A DNA stretch of 64,000 nucleotides from an uncultured Pelagibacteraceae bacterium (lineage in GTDB: Bacteria; Pseudomonadota; Alphaproteobacteria; Pelagibacterales; Pelagibacteraceae). The position numbers and the translations under genes are program-made. The notes beneath the pieces are model-generated. The model had not been told where the DNA came from. It made no database searches and was given only the letters and a program-made list of their open reading frames with translations. Shown in pieces: positions 36,759 through 46,484 of the stretch (position 1 is its first letter; the number at the start of each line of letters is the position of its first letter). The stretch lies in assembly GCA_902628495.1 (NCBI GenBank), contig CACONH010000005.1, positions 1 through 64,000 on the forward strand, given 5' to 3'.

Positions 36759-38134
36759 CTATAAAAAAAATAAGCACCTATTCCTAAAAAAGAAAGAAAA
36801 CCAATAACATCTGTAATTGTTGTTACAAAAACACTTGATGCTATTGCAGGGTCTATATTAAATTTTTTAAGTGTAACTGGTATTAAAATTCCAAATAAAC
36901 CGGCTACAATCATATTTAAGACCATAGATACAGAAATAATTATAGATAATACATAATCTTTAAACCATAACTGTACAATTAATGCACTGATAATTGCAAA
37001 AATTATTCCATTAAGAACTCCAATATTAAATTCTTTTAATACAATCTTTAAAAAATTACTGTCTGTTAAGTCGTTCGTAGCAATTCCTCTTATTGTTACA
37101 GCTAAAGTTTGCATACCTGCATTACCACCCATTGAAGCAACTATTGGCATCAAAAATGCTAAGGCAACCATTTGTTCAATAGTTGCACCAAATTTACTAA
37201 TTACCCATGTTGCAAGAAAAGCAGTAAATAAATTTAATAATAACCAATTAAAACGTCTTTGTGTTTTTTTAATTACTCCATCTGTGATCTCTTCATCGCC
37301 TACCCCGGCCAATCTTAAAGTATCTTCTTCTGCTTCCTCTTTTAAAACAGTTAATATATCATCACTTGTAATCATTCCTACTAATTTACCGTTTTTATCT
37401 ATAACAGCAGCAGAATTTAAGTTATAGTTTTCAAATAACCTTCCAACCTCTTCTTTGTCCATTTCTACTGGTATTGTAACTTGTGACTCAAGCATTATAT
37501 CAATCATTCTTGTTTCTCTTGAAGTTCGCAAAACTTTAGATGAAGGAACAGTTCCAAGTGGTTTAAATTCACTGTCTATTATATAGATTTCTAAAAATTG
37601 ATCTGGTAAATCTTTATTCTCTCTAAGATAATCAATTGTTTGTCCTACTGACCAATTACTAGGAATAGCTGTGAATTCTCTTTGCATAATTCTAGCGGCA
37701 GTATCTTCAGGATAACTTAAACTTTCTAAAAGAATAAATCTATCTTTAGGTGGAAGAGAAGATAAAATTTGATTTTTATTTTCTTCATCAATATTTTCTA
37801 AAATTTTAATTGCGTTATCAGACTCTAAATTCTTTAAAATAAAAACAATCGATTCAGATGACAACATTTTTACTATTTCAGACTGAATATTTTCATTTAG
37901 TTCTACAAATATATCTGGATTAATTTTGAAGTTATTCAACTTTATCAAATTTTCACGGTCGTTTTGATTTAAATGTTCAATAATATCAGCGGCATCTGCA
38001 GGATGCATTTCTTTGAATGAGTTAGAAAGAAATTCAACATCGCTATTTTGGATTTTTTCTACAATAACTTTTATATATTCCTTGTTAAATTCAAAATTTA
38101 CTTTTTTATCTTTATTTTTTTTTAATGTAGACAT
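36755..38134 (-). CDS. mgtE: Magnesium transporter MgtE
   Basis: MgtE is a Mg2+-gated Mg2+ channel. The 459-aa protein has the N-terminal superhelical MgtE_N domain (about 25-130, with MHPADAADIIEHLN). Two CBS domains follow (about 135-265; VIDKNGKLVGMITSDDIL). A five-helix membrane domain (about 285-459) contains the pore motif MPIVASMGGNAGMQTLAV. Full length implies Mg2+ sensing by the CBS region. It is divergent from lipB across 62 bp. Confidence 0.95.
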   Translation of the reverse strand: MSTLKKNKDKKVNFEFNKEYIKVIVEKIQNSDVEFLSNSFKEMHPADAADIIEHLNQNDRENLIKLNNFKINPDIFVELNENIQSEIVKMLSSESIVFILKNLESDNAIKILENIDEENKNQILSSLPPKDRFILLESLSYPEDTAARIMQREFTAIPSNWSVGQTIDYLRENKDLPDQFLEIYIIDSEFKPLGTVPSSKVLRTSRETRMIDIMLESQVTIPVEMDKEEVGRLFENYNLNSAAVIDKNGKLVGMITSDDILTVLKEEAEEDTLRLAGVGDEEITDGVIKKTQRRFNWLLLNLFTAFLATWVISKFGATIEQMVALAFLMPIVASMGGNAGMQTLAVTIRGIATNDLTDSNFLKIVLKEFNIGVLNGIIFAIISALIVQLWFKDYVLSIIISVSMVLNMIVAGLFGILIPVTLKKFNIDPAIASSVFVTTITDVIGFLSFLGIGAYFFYS

Positions 38135-38179
38135 TTTTATAACTTTTAAAATTTATTAGAACTATTAATACAAAATACA

Positions 38180-38185
38180 TATAAT
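38180..38185 (+). promoter_or_regulatory. Putative -10 element of lipB
   Basis: A consensus TATAAT lies 11 bp before the lipB ATG at 38197. Transcription would begin around 38192, giving a leader of about 5 nt. No convincing -35 is visible, and TATAAT-like strings are frequent in AT-rich DNA. Confidence 0.4.
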
Positions 38186-38196
38186 ACAATTTTTAA

Positions 38197-38817
38197 ATGA
38201 ATATAGAGATCAAAAAATCAACAAAACCTGTAAATTACAAAAAGGCGATTAATTTACTGGAAGAAAGAGTTCAAAATTTAACAATTAATAACGAAAAAGA
38301 ATTGATATGGTTTTTAGAACATAGGTCAATTTTTACTGCAGGAACAAGTTATAAAGAAAAAGAGATAGTTGAAAAATCTATTAACATTTTAAAAACAAAT
38401 AGAGGTGGAAAAATAACATGGCATGGACCAGGTCAAATCATTTGTTACCTCGTTATAGATTTGAATAAAAGAAAAAAAGATATTAGAAAATTTATTTCAG
38501 CAATAGAAAAAAGTATTATCAACACTTTAAAAGAATTAAATATTAAATCTTTCAATGATAGAAAAAATGTTGGTATATGGACAAATCATAATAATGAAAT
38601 TAAAAAAATTGCAGCTATAGGGATACGGGTAAAAAAGTGGGTTGCATTTCACGGTTTTTCTTTAAATTATTCAAACAGTTTGGAGGAATATAAAAAAATT
38701 ATTCCTTGCGGTATTAGTGACAAAGGGATCATAAATATAAATAAAATTAAAAAGGTTAGTAAATCAGAGATATTAAGAAGATTAGAAAAAAACTTGTTAA
38801 ATTATTTAGACTATTAA
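38197..38817 (+). CDS. lipB: Octanoyl-[acyl carrier protein]:protein octanoyltransferase
   Basis: LipB moves octanoyl groups from ACP to lipoyl domains, the first step of lipoate assembly for pyruvate and 2-oxoglutarate dehydrogenases and the glycine cleavage H protein. The 206-aa protein has [21 protein letters not shown], the catalytic lysine segment [19 protein letters not shown] and the catalytic cysteine in KKIIPCGI. It is a single gene, and its 3' end overlaps the pseudouridine synthase gene by 12 nt on the opposite strand. Confidence 0.95.
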   Translation: MNIEIKKSTKPVNYKKAINLLEERVQNLTINNEKELIWFLEHRSIFTAGTSYKEKEIVEKSINILKTNRGGKITWHGPGQIICYLVIDLNKRKKDIRKFISAIEKSIINTLKELNIKSFNDRKNVGIWTNHNNEIKKIAAIGIRVKKWVAFHGFSLNYSNSLEEYKKIIPCGISDKGIININKIKKVSKSEILRRLEKNLLNYLDY

Positions 38818-39708
38818 TCTTTTTTTATTTAAATAATCATTAAAATATGCAGGAGGTTTAGCCTCAAAATTAAACTTTTTATTATTTATCATAAATTTAA
38901 TCTTATAAGCATGAAGCATCAATTTTTTTTCGTTTTTATTTTTTTGTTTGATAATATTATATTTACTATCACCAACTATAGGATTACCCATGAATGCAAG
39001 TTGTTTTCTTAATTGATGTTTTCTTCCTGTAATCGGTTTGAGTTCAACAAAACTAAAAAAATTATTTGAATTAATTACATTATAATTTGTAATCGCTAAC
39101 TCAGTAATTTTTTTTTCTCTTTCATATTTTACTAAATTTCCTCTTATTTCTCCCTTTTTATTTTTAAATATTCCATGACAAATAGCTAAATAAGTTTTAT
39201 GAATTTTTTTTAATCTAAATAGTGAAGTCAATAATTTTGCACTATTATAATTTTTTGCGATAATCATTACACCTGATGTCTCTTTATCTAAACGATGAAC
39301 CGAATAAGGTTTTGTATCTTCAAATAAGGTGCTATTAGAAAAAATATCTATTAAATTATTTTTTGATTTTGTTCCACCTTGCGAGGAAATGCCAGATTTT
39401 TTATTTATTACTATAAAATCATCATTATCACTTATCAATGATTTTTCATTTTCATCTAAATTTTTTTTAGAAGGTTTATATATAGATTTATCTTTTGGTT
39501 TAAATTTATAATCAAAATTATAAAAATTTATTTCATCTCCAATTTGTAATCTATATGATGAGTTTGTTTTTTTCTTATTTAATTTAATTTTTCCATTTCT
39601 TATCGATTTTTCTAATAAAGATTGAGGATATTTGCCTATATTGTTTTTAATCCATCTATCTAAACGCATAGATATATGAACTGGTTTTATTTTATAAGAC
39701 CTATCCAT
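38806..39708 (-). CDS. RluC/RluD-family 23S rRNA pseudouridine synthase
   Basis: This 300-aa RluA-class pseudouridine synthase has an N-terminal S4 RNA-binding domain (about 10-70, [25 protein letters not shown]). The catalytic Asp is in [18 protein letters not shown], followed by [12 protein letters not shown] and [10 protein letters not shown]. Most likely it is RluC (modifying 23S positions in the 950-2600 region in E. coli), but RluC and RluD cannot be separated by motif alone. It follows rplQ with a 13-bp gap, so it probably ends the ribosomal protein transcription unit. Confidence 0.9.
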   Translation of the reverse strand: MDRSYKIKPVHISMRLDRWIKNNIGKYPQSLLEKSIRNGKIKLNKKKTNSSYRLQIGDEINFYNFDYKFKPKDKSIYKPSKKNLDENEKSLISDNDDFIVINKKSGISSQGGTKSKNNLIDIFSNSTLFEDTKPYSVHRLDKETSGVMIIAKNYNSAKLLTSLFRLKKIHKTYLAICHGIFKNKKGEIRGNLVKYEREKKITELAITNYNVINSNNFFSFVELKPITGRKHQLRKQLAFMGNPIVGDSKYNIIKQKNKNEKKLMLHAYKIKFMINNKKFNFEAKPPAYFNDYLNKKRLIV

Positions 39709-39721
39709 TTATTAAAATTGA

Positions 39722-40162
39722 TTATGCTGAAATTTGTTTTTTATTCTTATCTTCTGGCTTGAGGTCTTCTTTTTTTTTCTTTTTAAATTTTCTTTTTGCC
39801 TCAACATCTCTATCTACAAATTCAATAACTGCCATAGGTGAATTATCTCCATATCTATAACCTGCTTTAACTATTCTTGTGTATCCACCTGCTCTTTTTT
39901 CATATCTTTTTGATAAAGTATTTAAGACTTTATTAGCGTTTGTTTTATCTTGTAATTTAGAAATTAAAACTCTTGTATTTGTTAAATTTTTTTTTTTTCC
40001 TAAAGTTATTAGTTTCTCTGCTTGAGGTTTTATAAGTTTTGCTTTTGGTAAAGTTGTTATAATTTGCTCATATTTAATCAATGAATTAAGCATATTCTTT
40101 ATCAAAGCCTTTCTGTGTTCAGACGTTCTATTTAACTTTTTATATCCAAGTTTATGTCTCAT
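39722..40162 (-). CDS. rplQ: 50S ribosomal protein L17
   Basis: L17 lies near the peptide exit of the 50S subunit. The start [24 protein letters not shown] and the ending [29 protein letters not shown]-like segment are diagnostic. At 146 aa it carries a lysine-rich C-terminal tail of roughly 28 residues beyond the compact family core, as in some Alphaproteobacteria. It starts one base from the rpoA stop. Confidence 0.96.
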   Translation of the reverse strand: MRHKLGYKKLNRTSEHRKALIKNMLNSLIKYEQIITTLPKAKLIKPQAEKLITLGKKKNLTNTRVLISKLQDKTNANKVLNTLSKRYEKRAGGYTRIVKAGYRYGDNSPMAVIEFVDRDVEAKRKFKKKKKEDLKPEDKNKKQISA

Positions 40163-41191
40163 TTAGATGCTTTCTTCTAATTTTTTAGACAATTCAGCTA
40201 TGTTATCTGGTGGCCAATTAGGTATTTCCATTCCAAGATAAAGTGACATTCCATTTAAAATTTCTTTAATTTCATTTAATGATTTTCTGCCAAAATTTGG
40301 CGTTCTTAACATTTCACCTTCTGATTTTTGAACTAAATCACCTATATATATAATGTTATCGTTTTTTAAACAATTCATAGATCTAACTGAAAGTTCAAGT
40401 TCATCAACCTTTCTTAATAAATTTCTGTTAAATTCAGGTTCCTTAGGTGATTCAGTAACTGCTATCTCTTGTGGCTCATCAAAATTTACAAACATAGCGA
40501 GTTGATCTTGAAAAATTCTTGCTGAATAAGCTAACGCATCTTCTGCAGATATTGAACCATTGGTTTCCACTTCCATAGTTAATTTATCGTAGTCAAGTGC
40601 TTTACCTTCCCTAGCTGTACTAACTGAATATGAAACTTTCTTAACAGGGCTAAATAAAGAGTCTATAGGTATTAGACCTAATGGAGGCTCTTCTGGTTTG
40701 TTAAGATCTGCAGGTACATACCCTTTTCCATTTCCAACGATCATTTCCATGTGAAAATTGGTATTTTCATCTAAATTACAAATCACAAGGTCTGGATTTA
40801 ATATTTCTATTTCATTAACTGGAGTTATATTTGAGGCTTTTATTACACCTGGACCTTTAGCATCTAAAATTAATTTTTTTGAACCCTCTGCGTTACTTTT
40901 TAATGCTAATGACTTAACGTTTAAAACAATATCTGTAACATCTTCTCTAACACCTTTTATTGAAGTAAACTCGTGAAGCACACCATCTATTTGAATGGCA
41001 GTGACTGCTGTACCTCTAATAGATGAAAGTAGAATTCTTCTTAAAGAATTTCCTAAAGTAAGTCCATATCCTTTTTCTAATGGTTCAGCAATTACTTTTG
41101 CGTAAGATTTGTCCTCGCTTAAATTAACATCTAATTTTCCCGGTTTTATTAATGATTTCCAATTTTTTACATTTATTTCTGTGTTTTCCAT
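40163..41191 (-). CDS. rpoA: RNA polymerase alpha subunit
   Basis: The alpha subunit nucleates RNA polymerase assembly and contacts activators and UP elements. The 342-aa protein has the N-terminal dimerisation domain ([23 protein letters not shown], about 35-57). The C-terminal DNA-binding domain (about 255-330) includes [14 protein letters not shown] and [13 protein letters not shown] clear Shine-Dalgarno-like GGAGAG precedes the ATG. It overlaps rpsK by 1 nt at its start and lies in the classical rpsM-rpsK-rpoA-rplQ order, without rpsD. Confidence 0.98.
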   Translation of the reverse strand: MENTEINVKNWKSLIKPGKLDVNLSEDKSYAKVIAEPLEKGYGLTLGNSLRRILLSSIRGTAVTAIQIDGVLHEFTSIKGVREDVTDIVLNVKSLALKSNAEGSKKLILDAKGPGVIKASNITPVNEIEILNPDLVICNLDENTNFHMEMIVGNGKGYVPADLNKPEEPPLGLIPIDSLFSPVKKVSYSVSTAREGKALDYDKLTMEVETNGSISAEDALAYSARIFQDQLAMFVNFDEPQEIAVTESPKEPEFNRNLLRKVDELELSVRSMNCLKNDNIIYIGDLVQKSEGEMLRTPNFGRKSLNEIKEILNGMSLYLGMEIPNWPPDNIAELSKKLEESI

Positions 41192-41634
41192 TAAACTCTC
41201 CTTTTTTTTGGTGGTCTTGTTCCATTATGAGGCATTGGTGTAGTATCTTTAATTGATAAAATTTTAAAACCCCTGGCTTGTAAAGCTCTTAATGCGGTTT
41301 CTCTTCCTGAACCTGGACCTTTTATTTCAACTGTTAATGTTTTCATTCCAAATTCTAAAGCCTTAGTAGCCGCTGAGTCAGCAGCTATCTGGGCTGCGTA
41401 GGGCGTTGATTTCCTTGATCCTTTAAAACCTTTTTGACCTGCAGAAGACCAGGAGATAATATTTCCCTCAGTATCAGCAATTGAAACAATTGTATTGTTA
41501 AAACTAGACTGAACATACGCTATTCCGCTAGGTATATTTTTTTTTACTTTTTTCTTTTTTGAATAGGAGCTCTTTTTAACTACTTTTTGTTCCTTGTTGT
41601 CGTTTTTGTTATCTGTCTCTTTATTTTTAGCCAT
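41191..41634 (-). CDS. rpsK: 30S ribosomal protein S11
   Basis: S11 forms the platform of the 30S subunit next to the mRNA exit. The core starts at about residue 36 ([18 protein letters not shown]) and ends [10 protein letters not shown]-like with [12 protein letters not shown]. The protein is 147 aa because a lysine/serine-rich N-terminal extension of about 20-25 residues precedes the core (family usual length about 129). It is followed directly by rpoA. Confidence 0.97.
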   Translation of the reverse strand: MAKNKETDNKNDNKEQKVVKKSSYSKKKKVKKNIPSGIAYVQSSFNNTIVSIADTEGNIISWSSAGQKGFKGSRKSTPYAAQIAADSAATKALEFGMKTLTVEIKGPGSGRETALRALQARGFKILSIKDTTPMPHNGTRPPKKRRV

Positions 41635-41637
41635 AAA

Positions 41638-42021
41638 TTATTTCTTTAAAGGTGTTAATTTTTTACCAGCTATTGCTATTGCTTTACCTTTTCTTGTTCT
41701 AGCGTTACATCTTGTTCTCTGACCTCTTACAGGTAATTTTTTCTTATGTCTTGAGCCTCTGTAGCATGCCAAATCAATAAGGCGTTTTATGCTCATTGAG
41801 TTATCTCTTCTAAGATCTCCTTCAACAGAAAAATGTTTATCTATATATTCTCTTATTTTTAAAATTTGATCGTCTGTTAGTTGATTAACTCTAGTTGGTT
41901 TGGCAATATCTAAATCTTTGCAGATCTGTTTAGAGAATTTATCACCTATACCGTATATATAAGTAAGTCCAACCTGGACAATTTTATTTTGCGGAATATT
42001 TACACCAGCGATACGAGCCAT
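41638..42021 (-). CDS. rpsM: 30S ribosomal protein S13
   Basis: S13 contacts the 50S subunit and P-site tRNA in the head of the 30S. I place the start at ATG 42021 ([13 protein letters not shown], 127 aa). An upstream in-frame ATG at 42039 would add six residues with no family support. [19 protein letters not shown] and the basic C-terminus [15 protein letters not shown] are conserved. A good promoter lies 23-50 bp upstream, so rpsM probably heads its own alpha-operon transcript in addition to read-through from secY-adk. Confidence 0.96.
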   Translation of the reverse strand: MARIAGVNIPQNKIVQVGLTYIYGIGDKFSKQICKDLDIAKPTRVNQLTDDQILKIREYIDKHFSVEGDLRRDNSMSIKRLIDLACYRGSRHKKKLPVRGQRTRCNARTRKGKAIAIAGKKLTPLKK

Positions 42022-42043
42022 AATTTGAGATAAAATCAAGCCT

Positions 42044-42071
42044 TTTATATAAGAAGTTGATTTAAAGTCAA
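42044..42071 (-). promoter_or_regulatory. Putative alpha-operon promoter upstream of rpsM
   Basis: On the minus strand TTGACT (42071-42066) and TATAAA (42049-42044) are 16 bp apart, close to sigma-70 consensus. Transcription would start about 15 nt before the rpsM ATG. The -35 lies inside a hairpin-forming dyad at 42054-42074 that directly follows the adk stop codon. Confidence 0.6.
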
Positions 42072-42074
42072 CTT
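42054..42074 (-). terminator. Stem-loop after adk (possible attenuator or processing site)
   Basis: AAGTTGA and TCAACTT (7-bp arms) enclose a 7-nt loop immediately downstream of the adk stop codon. Only a weak U-rich stretch (CTTATAT) follows, so full termination is doubtful. It could partly attenuate read-through from secY-adk, protect the 3' end of the upstream message, or simply coincide with the overlapping rpsM promoter. Confidence 0.4.
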
Positions 42075-42638
42075 TTAAACCTTTAAAATATCATTGATTT
42101 TACTAGTAATTTCAGCGATTTTTAAAGCCCCATCAATTTCATTAAAATTTGAATTAGCTGAGTAATAATTAAAAACGGGCCTAGTTGTTTCCATATAAGT
42201 ATCGTATCTCTTTAGAATAGTATCTAAATCATCATCAGATCTATTTTCTATGATTTTTCTTTTTTTAATCCTTTGAATAATTGTATCTTTATTTACATTA
42301 AGAAAAAAAATAAAATCTATTTTTTGATCTGAATTAGTTAACCATAAATCTAAATTTTTAGCTTGATCTAAAGTTCTAGGATAACCATCAAAAATAAGTT
42401 TTCCTTTTTTTTGTTTATCAAATACCACTTTTTTTATTAAACTATTTACAATTTTATCATCAACAAACTTACCTTCATTCATATAATTAATTATTGTTCT
42501 TCCTATTTCTGATTCTTTTTTAATTTCATCTCTTAACATATCGCCAGTTGATACTTGAAAGTTGTTTAATTTTTTTTCTAAATATTTAGCTTGAGTTCCT
42601 TTTCCTGCACCAGGGGGACCAAATAGTATTATATTCAC
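42075..42638 (-). CDS. adk: Adenylate kinase (short LID form)
   Basis: Adk equilibrates ATP + AMP with 2 ADP. The 187-aa protein has the P-loop [14 protein letters not shown] (7-20), the AMP site [10 protein letters not shown] and [10 protein letters not shown]. The LID between Arg123 and Arg133 is only about ten residues ([11 protein letters not shown]), with no zinc cysteines, so it is the short variant rather than the roughly 215-aa long form. It lies between secY (2-nt gap) and rpsM, a conserved spc-operon position. Confidence 0.96.
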   Translation of the reverse strand: MNIILFGPPGAGKGTQAKYLEKKLNNFQVSTGDMLRDEIKKESEIGRTIINYMNEGKFVDDKIVNSLIKKVVFDKQKKGKLIFDGYPRTLDQAKNLDLWLTNSDQKIDFIFFLNVNKDTIIQRIKKRKIIENRSDDDLDTILKRYDTYMETTRPVFNYYSANSNFNEIDGALKIAEITSKINDILKV

Positions 42639-42640
42639 TT

Positions 42641-43921
42641 TTATCTGCCAAATTTTGTTTTTTTAATTAATTGTTCATACTGAGCACTCATTAATCTTGT
42701 TTGTATTTGAGTAACTGTATCTATTGCAACTACAACTACAATTAATATTGATGCGCCACCTAAATAAAAAGGTATAGGGTATTTTGAAATTAAGAATTCG
42801 GGCATCAAACAAACTAATGTCAGATACAAAGCACCTATTGTTGTTAGTCTTGTAAGGATTTGATCAATATATATTGCTGTGCTCTCACCTGGTCTTATAC
42901 CTGGAACAAATCCCCCATATTTTCGTAAATTTTCAGCTGTTTCAACAGGGTTAAAAGTTATTGAGGTGTAAAAAAAAGTAAAAAATATGATTCCTGCAGC
43001 GTACAGCAACATATACAAAGGTTGGCCCTGTGTAAAATAAGATGCAAATGAAGTCACTGTATCGTTAGCGGAGAAATTAAAATTTGACATTGTAACTGGT
43101 AAAAGTAGAAGAGCTGATGCAAAAATTGCAGGTATAACTCCTGCTGTATTTATCTTTAAAGGTAAATGTGATGATTCCCCTCCATACATCTTATTCCCCA
43201 TTTGTCTTTTAGGATAGTTGATAAGAATTTTTCTAAGAGCCCTTTCCATAAAAACAACAAACATTATTGTGGTTATTAATAATACAAATATAAAGATAAT
43301 CATAACAGTTGAAATTGCACCAGTTCTACCTAATTCAAAAGTAGTAACCAACGCACGTGGTATTTCGGCTACTATTCCAGAAAATATTATTAAAGAAATT
43401 CCATTTCCAATTCCTCTTTGAGTAATTTGTTCCCCCAACCACATCAAAAAAACAGTTCCTGCAACAATTGTGGTGACAGTTGAAATTTTAAAAAAAATGC
43501 CAGGGTTAATTACTAAACCCGATGATGCTTCTAAACCGACAGAGAGACCGTATCCTTGAATTGTTGCGAGTAATACAGTTCCATATCTAGTTATTTGTGT
43601 AATTTTCTTTCTTCCAATTTCACCTTGGCTTTTCAAATTTTTAAAATAATCTGAAACACCCGTTAAAAGTTGAACAATAATGGCTGAAGATATATACGGC
43701 ATAATACCAAGAGCAAAAATAGCCATACGACTTACTGCACCTCCAGCAAAAACATTAAACATTCCCAAAAGACCTTTTTGATTACCCTCCATCATAATTT
43801 TTAACTGATCAGGGTCAATTCCTGGTAATGGTACGAAAGTTCCAAATCTATATATCGCTAAAATAAAAATAGTGAAAATTATACGATTTTTTAAATCTCC
43901 TGATTGGGCAATTGTGCTCAT
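42641..43921 (-). CDS. secY: Preprotein translocase subunit SecY
   Basis: SecY is the pore of the Sec translocon in the inner membrane. The 426-aa protein has about ten membrane segments, the N-terminal RFGTFVPLPGIDP motif and the ribosome/SecA-contacting loops (KRQMGNKMYGG). GGFVPGIRPGESTAIYID is also present. It sits between rplO (7-nt gap) and adk, as in most spc operons. Exported products in this window that would use it include the cytochrome c, the solute-binding protein and Slt. Confidence 0.97.
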   Translation of the reverse strand: MSTIAQSGDLKNRIIFTIFILAIYRFGTFVPLPGIDPDQLKIMMEGNQKGLLGMFNVFAGGAVSRMAIFALGIMPYISSAIIVQLLTGVSDYFKNLKSQGEIGRKKITQITRYGTVLLATIQGYGLSVGLEASSGLVINPGIFFKISTVTTIVAGTVFLMWLGEQITQRGIGNGISLIIFSGIVAEIPRALVTTFELGRTGAISTVMIIFIFVLLITTIMFVVFMERALRKILINYPKRQMGNKMYGGESSHLPLKINTAGVIPAIFASALLLLPVTMSNFNFSANDTVTSFASYFTQGQPLYMLLYAAGIIFFTFFYTSITFNPVETAENLRKYGGFVPGIRPGESTAIYIDQILTRLTTIGALYLTLVCLMPEFLISKYPIPFYLGGASILIVVVVAIDTVTQIQTRLMSAQYEQLIKKTKFGR

Positions 43922-43928
43922 ATTAAAT

Positions 43929-44378
43929 TTATTTGTTAATAATTTTTATATTTGAGCCTAACTTTTCAAGTTTTGTTTTAGCTGAATTAGATAAATAATT
44001 AACCTCAATGTTTAATTTTTCTTTGACATCACCGTTTCCCAGTACTTTAAGTTTTTTATATTTTTTTTTTACAATATTTAATTTTTTTAATAACTCTAAG
44101 TCAATTTTATCAGAAGGATTAATCTTTTTAGATTGAATAAACGCTTGTATATCTGACAAATTTAATAGTCCAATTTCTTTTTTATGTATTACATTAAACC
44201 CTCTTTTTGGAAGTCTTCTATACAAAGGCATTTGACCACCTTCAAAACTTTTAATAGCTACACCTGATCTAGATTTTTGACCTTTTACACCTCTGCCAGA
44301 TGTTTTACCTTTACCTGATCCAATACCTCTGCCAACTCTAATTTTTTTTTCCTTAAGCTTTTTTAAATTATTTAACAT
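43929..44378 (-). CDS. rplO: 50S ribosomal protein L15
   Basis: L15 is an early-assembly 50S protein. The Gly-rich N-terminal loop (RVGRGIGSGKGKTSGRGVKGQKSRSG in pieces) and GGQMPLYRRLPKRGF are diagnostic. The 149-aa length is normal. A Shine-Dalgarno-like AGAGGA overlaps the rpsE stop codon. It directly follows rpsE; rpmD (L30), often found between them, is absent. Confidence 0.97.
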   Translation of the reverse strand: MLNNLKKLKEKKIRVGRGIGSGKGKTSGRGVKGQKSRSGVAIKSFEGGQMPLYRRLPKRGFNVIHKKEIGLLNLSDIQAFIQSKKINPSDKIDLELLKKLNIVKKKYKKLKVLGNGDVKEKLNIEVNYLSNSAKTKLEKLGSNIKIINK

Positions 44379-44876
44379 TTATCCTCTTTTTTCAATGATC
44401 TCTGCAATTTTTTTATTTCTTATGATTGAAATTTGTTTTGGTGAGTTTTGTTTTTTTAAAGCTTTTAAACAAGCTCTTATTACGTTATGAGGGTTAGCTG
44501 TTCCTAATGATTTTGCTACAACGTCCCTTATACCAAGCACTTCACAAACAGCTCTTACAGGACCACCTGCGATAATTCCTGTTCCTTTTGGAGCAGCTCT
44601 CATTTTAATTTTTCCAGCTCCATCTTTTCCATATATATCATGATGTATTGTCCTACCTTCTCTTAAAGGTATTTGAACTAAATTTCTTCTTGCTAATTCA
44701 TTTGCTTTTTTGATAGCATCTGGAACTTGTTTTGCCTTAGCATGAGCAATACCTATTTTTCCATTTTGATTTCCAACAACAACTAAAGCTGAAAAACCAA
44801 ATCGTCTTCCTCCTTTAACTACTTTGGTTATTCTATTAACGTGAACTAATTTTTCAATAAAATCATCTTTTTGCAT
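44379..44876 (-). CDS. rpsE: 30S ribosomal protein S5
   Basis: S5 lies at the mRNA entry site and affects decoding accuracy. The 165-aa protein has [28 protein letters not shown] and the late [26 protein letters not shown] segments typical of the family. It overlaps rplR by 1 nt and abuts rplO. Confidence 0.97.
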   Translation of the reverse strand: MQKDDFIEKLVHVNRITKVVKGGRRFGFSALVVVGNQNGKIGIAHAKAKQVPDAIKKANELARRNLVQIPLREGRTIHHDIYGKDGAGKIKMRAAPKGTGIIAGGPVRAVCEVLGIRDVVAKSLGTANPHNVIRACLKALKKQNSPKQISIIRNKKIAEIIEKRG

Positions 44877-45235
44877 TAGAATTCCATACCGTTTTTTCTT
44901 AATGTTTCAGCAAATTCTTTAACTCTGCCATGATATTTAAATTTGCCTCTATCAAAATAAATTTTTTTAATATTTTTTTCTATAGCTTTCTTCGCAAGTT
45001 TTTCTGCAACAATTTTGGAAATTGAAATTTTATTTGTTTTAGGCGCATTTTTAATGTCTTTCTCTATAGAAGAAGCAGACAGTAAAGTTTTATTGTTTAC
45101 ATCATCAATAATTTGAGCTGAAAAATTCTTTAAGCTTCTTGAAACACTTAATCTATATCTATCACTGCTCGCGTTTCTTTTTAATTTATTTCTAACTCTA
45201 AATTTTTTTCTTTGTACAGTACTTAGTTTCATCAC
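44876..45235 (-). CDS. rplR: 50S ribosomal protein L18
   Basis: L18 binds 5S rRNA with L5. At 119 aa it shows the basic N-terminus [30 protein letters not shown] and the ending [23 protein letters not shown], all conserved. It overlaps rplF by 4 nt and rpsE by 1 nt. Confidence 0.96.
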   Translation of the reverse strand: MMKLSTVQRKKFRVRNKLKRNASSDRYRLSVSRSLKNFSAQIIDDVNNKTLLSASSIEKDIKNAPKTNKISISKIVAEKLAKKAIEKNIKKIYFDRGKFKYHGRVKEFAETLRKNGMEF

Positions 45236-45771
45236 TTCTTCTTTCCCTCTTTTTTCAAAACATATTGACCCTTTTCTCTTATACCTTTTCCTTTATAAGG
45301 TTCAGGTGGTCTAAAAGATTTTATCTGTGAAGCGATCATTCCAACTTTTTGCTTATTCATACCTGTAATTTTTATTATAGTTTGTTTTTCAACTACTATT
45401 TTAATGTCACTAGGGATATCAAAATTAATGTCATGACTAAAGCCTAACTGGAGATTTAATTTACTACCTTTAAGTGCAGCTCTGTAACCAACTCCACTCA
45501 ATTCCAGAATTTTTTCAAAACCTACACTTGAGCCGATAATAGCATTATTAATTAAACTTCTATTCATGCCCCAGAGTCTTTTTGTTGTGTCATCTATCTT
45601 CTTGGGTTTGATAGATATATCTTTTCCTTCATTTATTTTTAGTTCAAAAACATCTAAATTTATTTTAATTGATTGTTTGCCAAATGGTCCTTCTATATTA
45701 ATATCGGAACCAGAAAGTAAAACTTTTACTTTCTCAGGTATAGAAATATTTATTTTTCCTATTTTAGACAT
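45232..45771 (-). CDS. rplF: 50S ribosomal protein L6
   Basis: L6 sits near the GTPase-associated centre and factor-binding site. The 179-aa protein has two repeat domains, with [24 protein letters not shown] and the C-terminal signature [25 protein letters not shown]-like ending. It overlaps rpsH by one base (TAATG type) and rplR by 4 nt. Confidence 0.97.
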   Translation of the reverse strand: MSKIGKINISIPEKVKVLLSGSDINIEGPFGKQSIKINLDVFELKINEGKDISIKPKKIDDTTKRLWGMNRSLINNAIIGSSVGFEKILELSGVGYRAALKGSKLNLQLGFSHDINFDIPSDIKIVVEKQTIIKITGMNKQKVGMIASQIKSFRPPEPYKGKGIREKGQYVLKKEGKKK

Positions 45772-46166
45772 TAAAAAACCTTACAGATCACTTCACCGCC
45801 TACTTTTTGTTTTCTTGCTTCAATATCAGTCATTACACCTTTTGGCGTTGATACAATTGCTATACCAAGACCATTGTTAATTTTTGGTAAACTTTCGGCG
45901 CTAGAAAATATTCGTCTACCAGGTCTTGATACTCTTTCTATTACACTAATAACCGGTGATCCAGAATTGTATTTTAGATCAATTGTTAAAATATTTTTGT
46001 TATCACTATTTGCTACATTAAAATTATTTATATAACCTTCGTTCTTTAAAACATCTGCAATTTTAGTTTTAAAATTTGATGAAGGCATTTCTACTTTTTT
46101 GTGATTTCTCATTTGAGAATTTTTAATTCTTGCTATCATATCTCCAATTGGATCACTTAAACTCAT
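45771..46166 (-). CDS. rpsH: 30S ribosomal protein S8
   Basis: S8 is a primary 16S rRNA-binding protein and, in E. coli, the autoregulator of the spc operon. The 131-aa protein has DPIGDMIARIKNSQMRNHKKVEMPSS at the start and GLGIAIVSTPKGVMTDIEARKQKVGGE at the end (quoted in part). AAAGGAAA upstream of the ATG resembles a Shine-Dalgarno site. It follows rpsN with a 12-nt gap. Confidence 0.97.
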   Translation of the reverse strand: MSLSDPIGDMIARIKNSQMRNHKKVEMPSSNFKTKIADVLKNEGYINNFNVANSDNKNILTIDLKYNSGSPVISVIERVSRPGRRIFSSAESLPKINNGLGIAIVSTPKGVMTDIEARKQKVGGEVICKVF

Positions 46167-46178
46167 AAATTTTCCTTT

Positions 46179-46484
46179 CTACCAACTTGATTTTACCATT
46201 CCAGGGATTTTACCTTGAAGACCTAATTGTCTTAAAGCTATCCTTGAAATTTTTAATTTTCTATATACACCATGAGGTCTTCCAGTAATCTGACATCTGT
46301 TTCTAACTCTATTTTTTGCAGAATTTCTCGGCAATTTTGATAATTTTTGTTGAGCCTTAAATCTTTCCTCTAATGGTAGTTTTTTGTTCATTATAATTTT
46401 TTTCAAATTTTCTCTTTTTTTAAAAAATTTTTCTGAAAGTTTAATTCTTCTATTGTTTTTGTTTACAGAACTAAGTTTTGCCAT
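46179..46484 (-). CDS. rpsN: 30S ribosomal protein S14 (zinc-independent form)
   Basis: S14 is a head protein of the 30S subunit. The 101-aa protein is the long, cysteine-poor (C-minus) form. It has KLPRNSAKNRVRNRCQITGRP and ends GKIPGMVKSSW, without the CxxC pairs of the short zinc form. It overlaps rplE by 1 nt. Confidence 0.97.
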   Translation of the reverse strand: MAKLSSVNKNNRRIKLSEKFFKKRENLKKIIMNKKLPLEERFKAQQKLSKLPRNSAKNRVRNRCQITGRPHGVYRKLKISRIALRQLGLQGKIPGMVKSSW

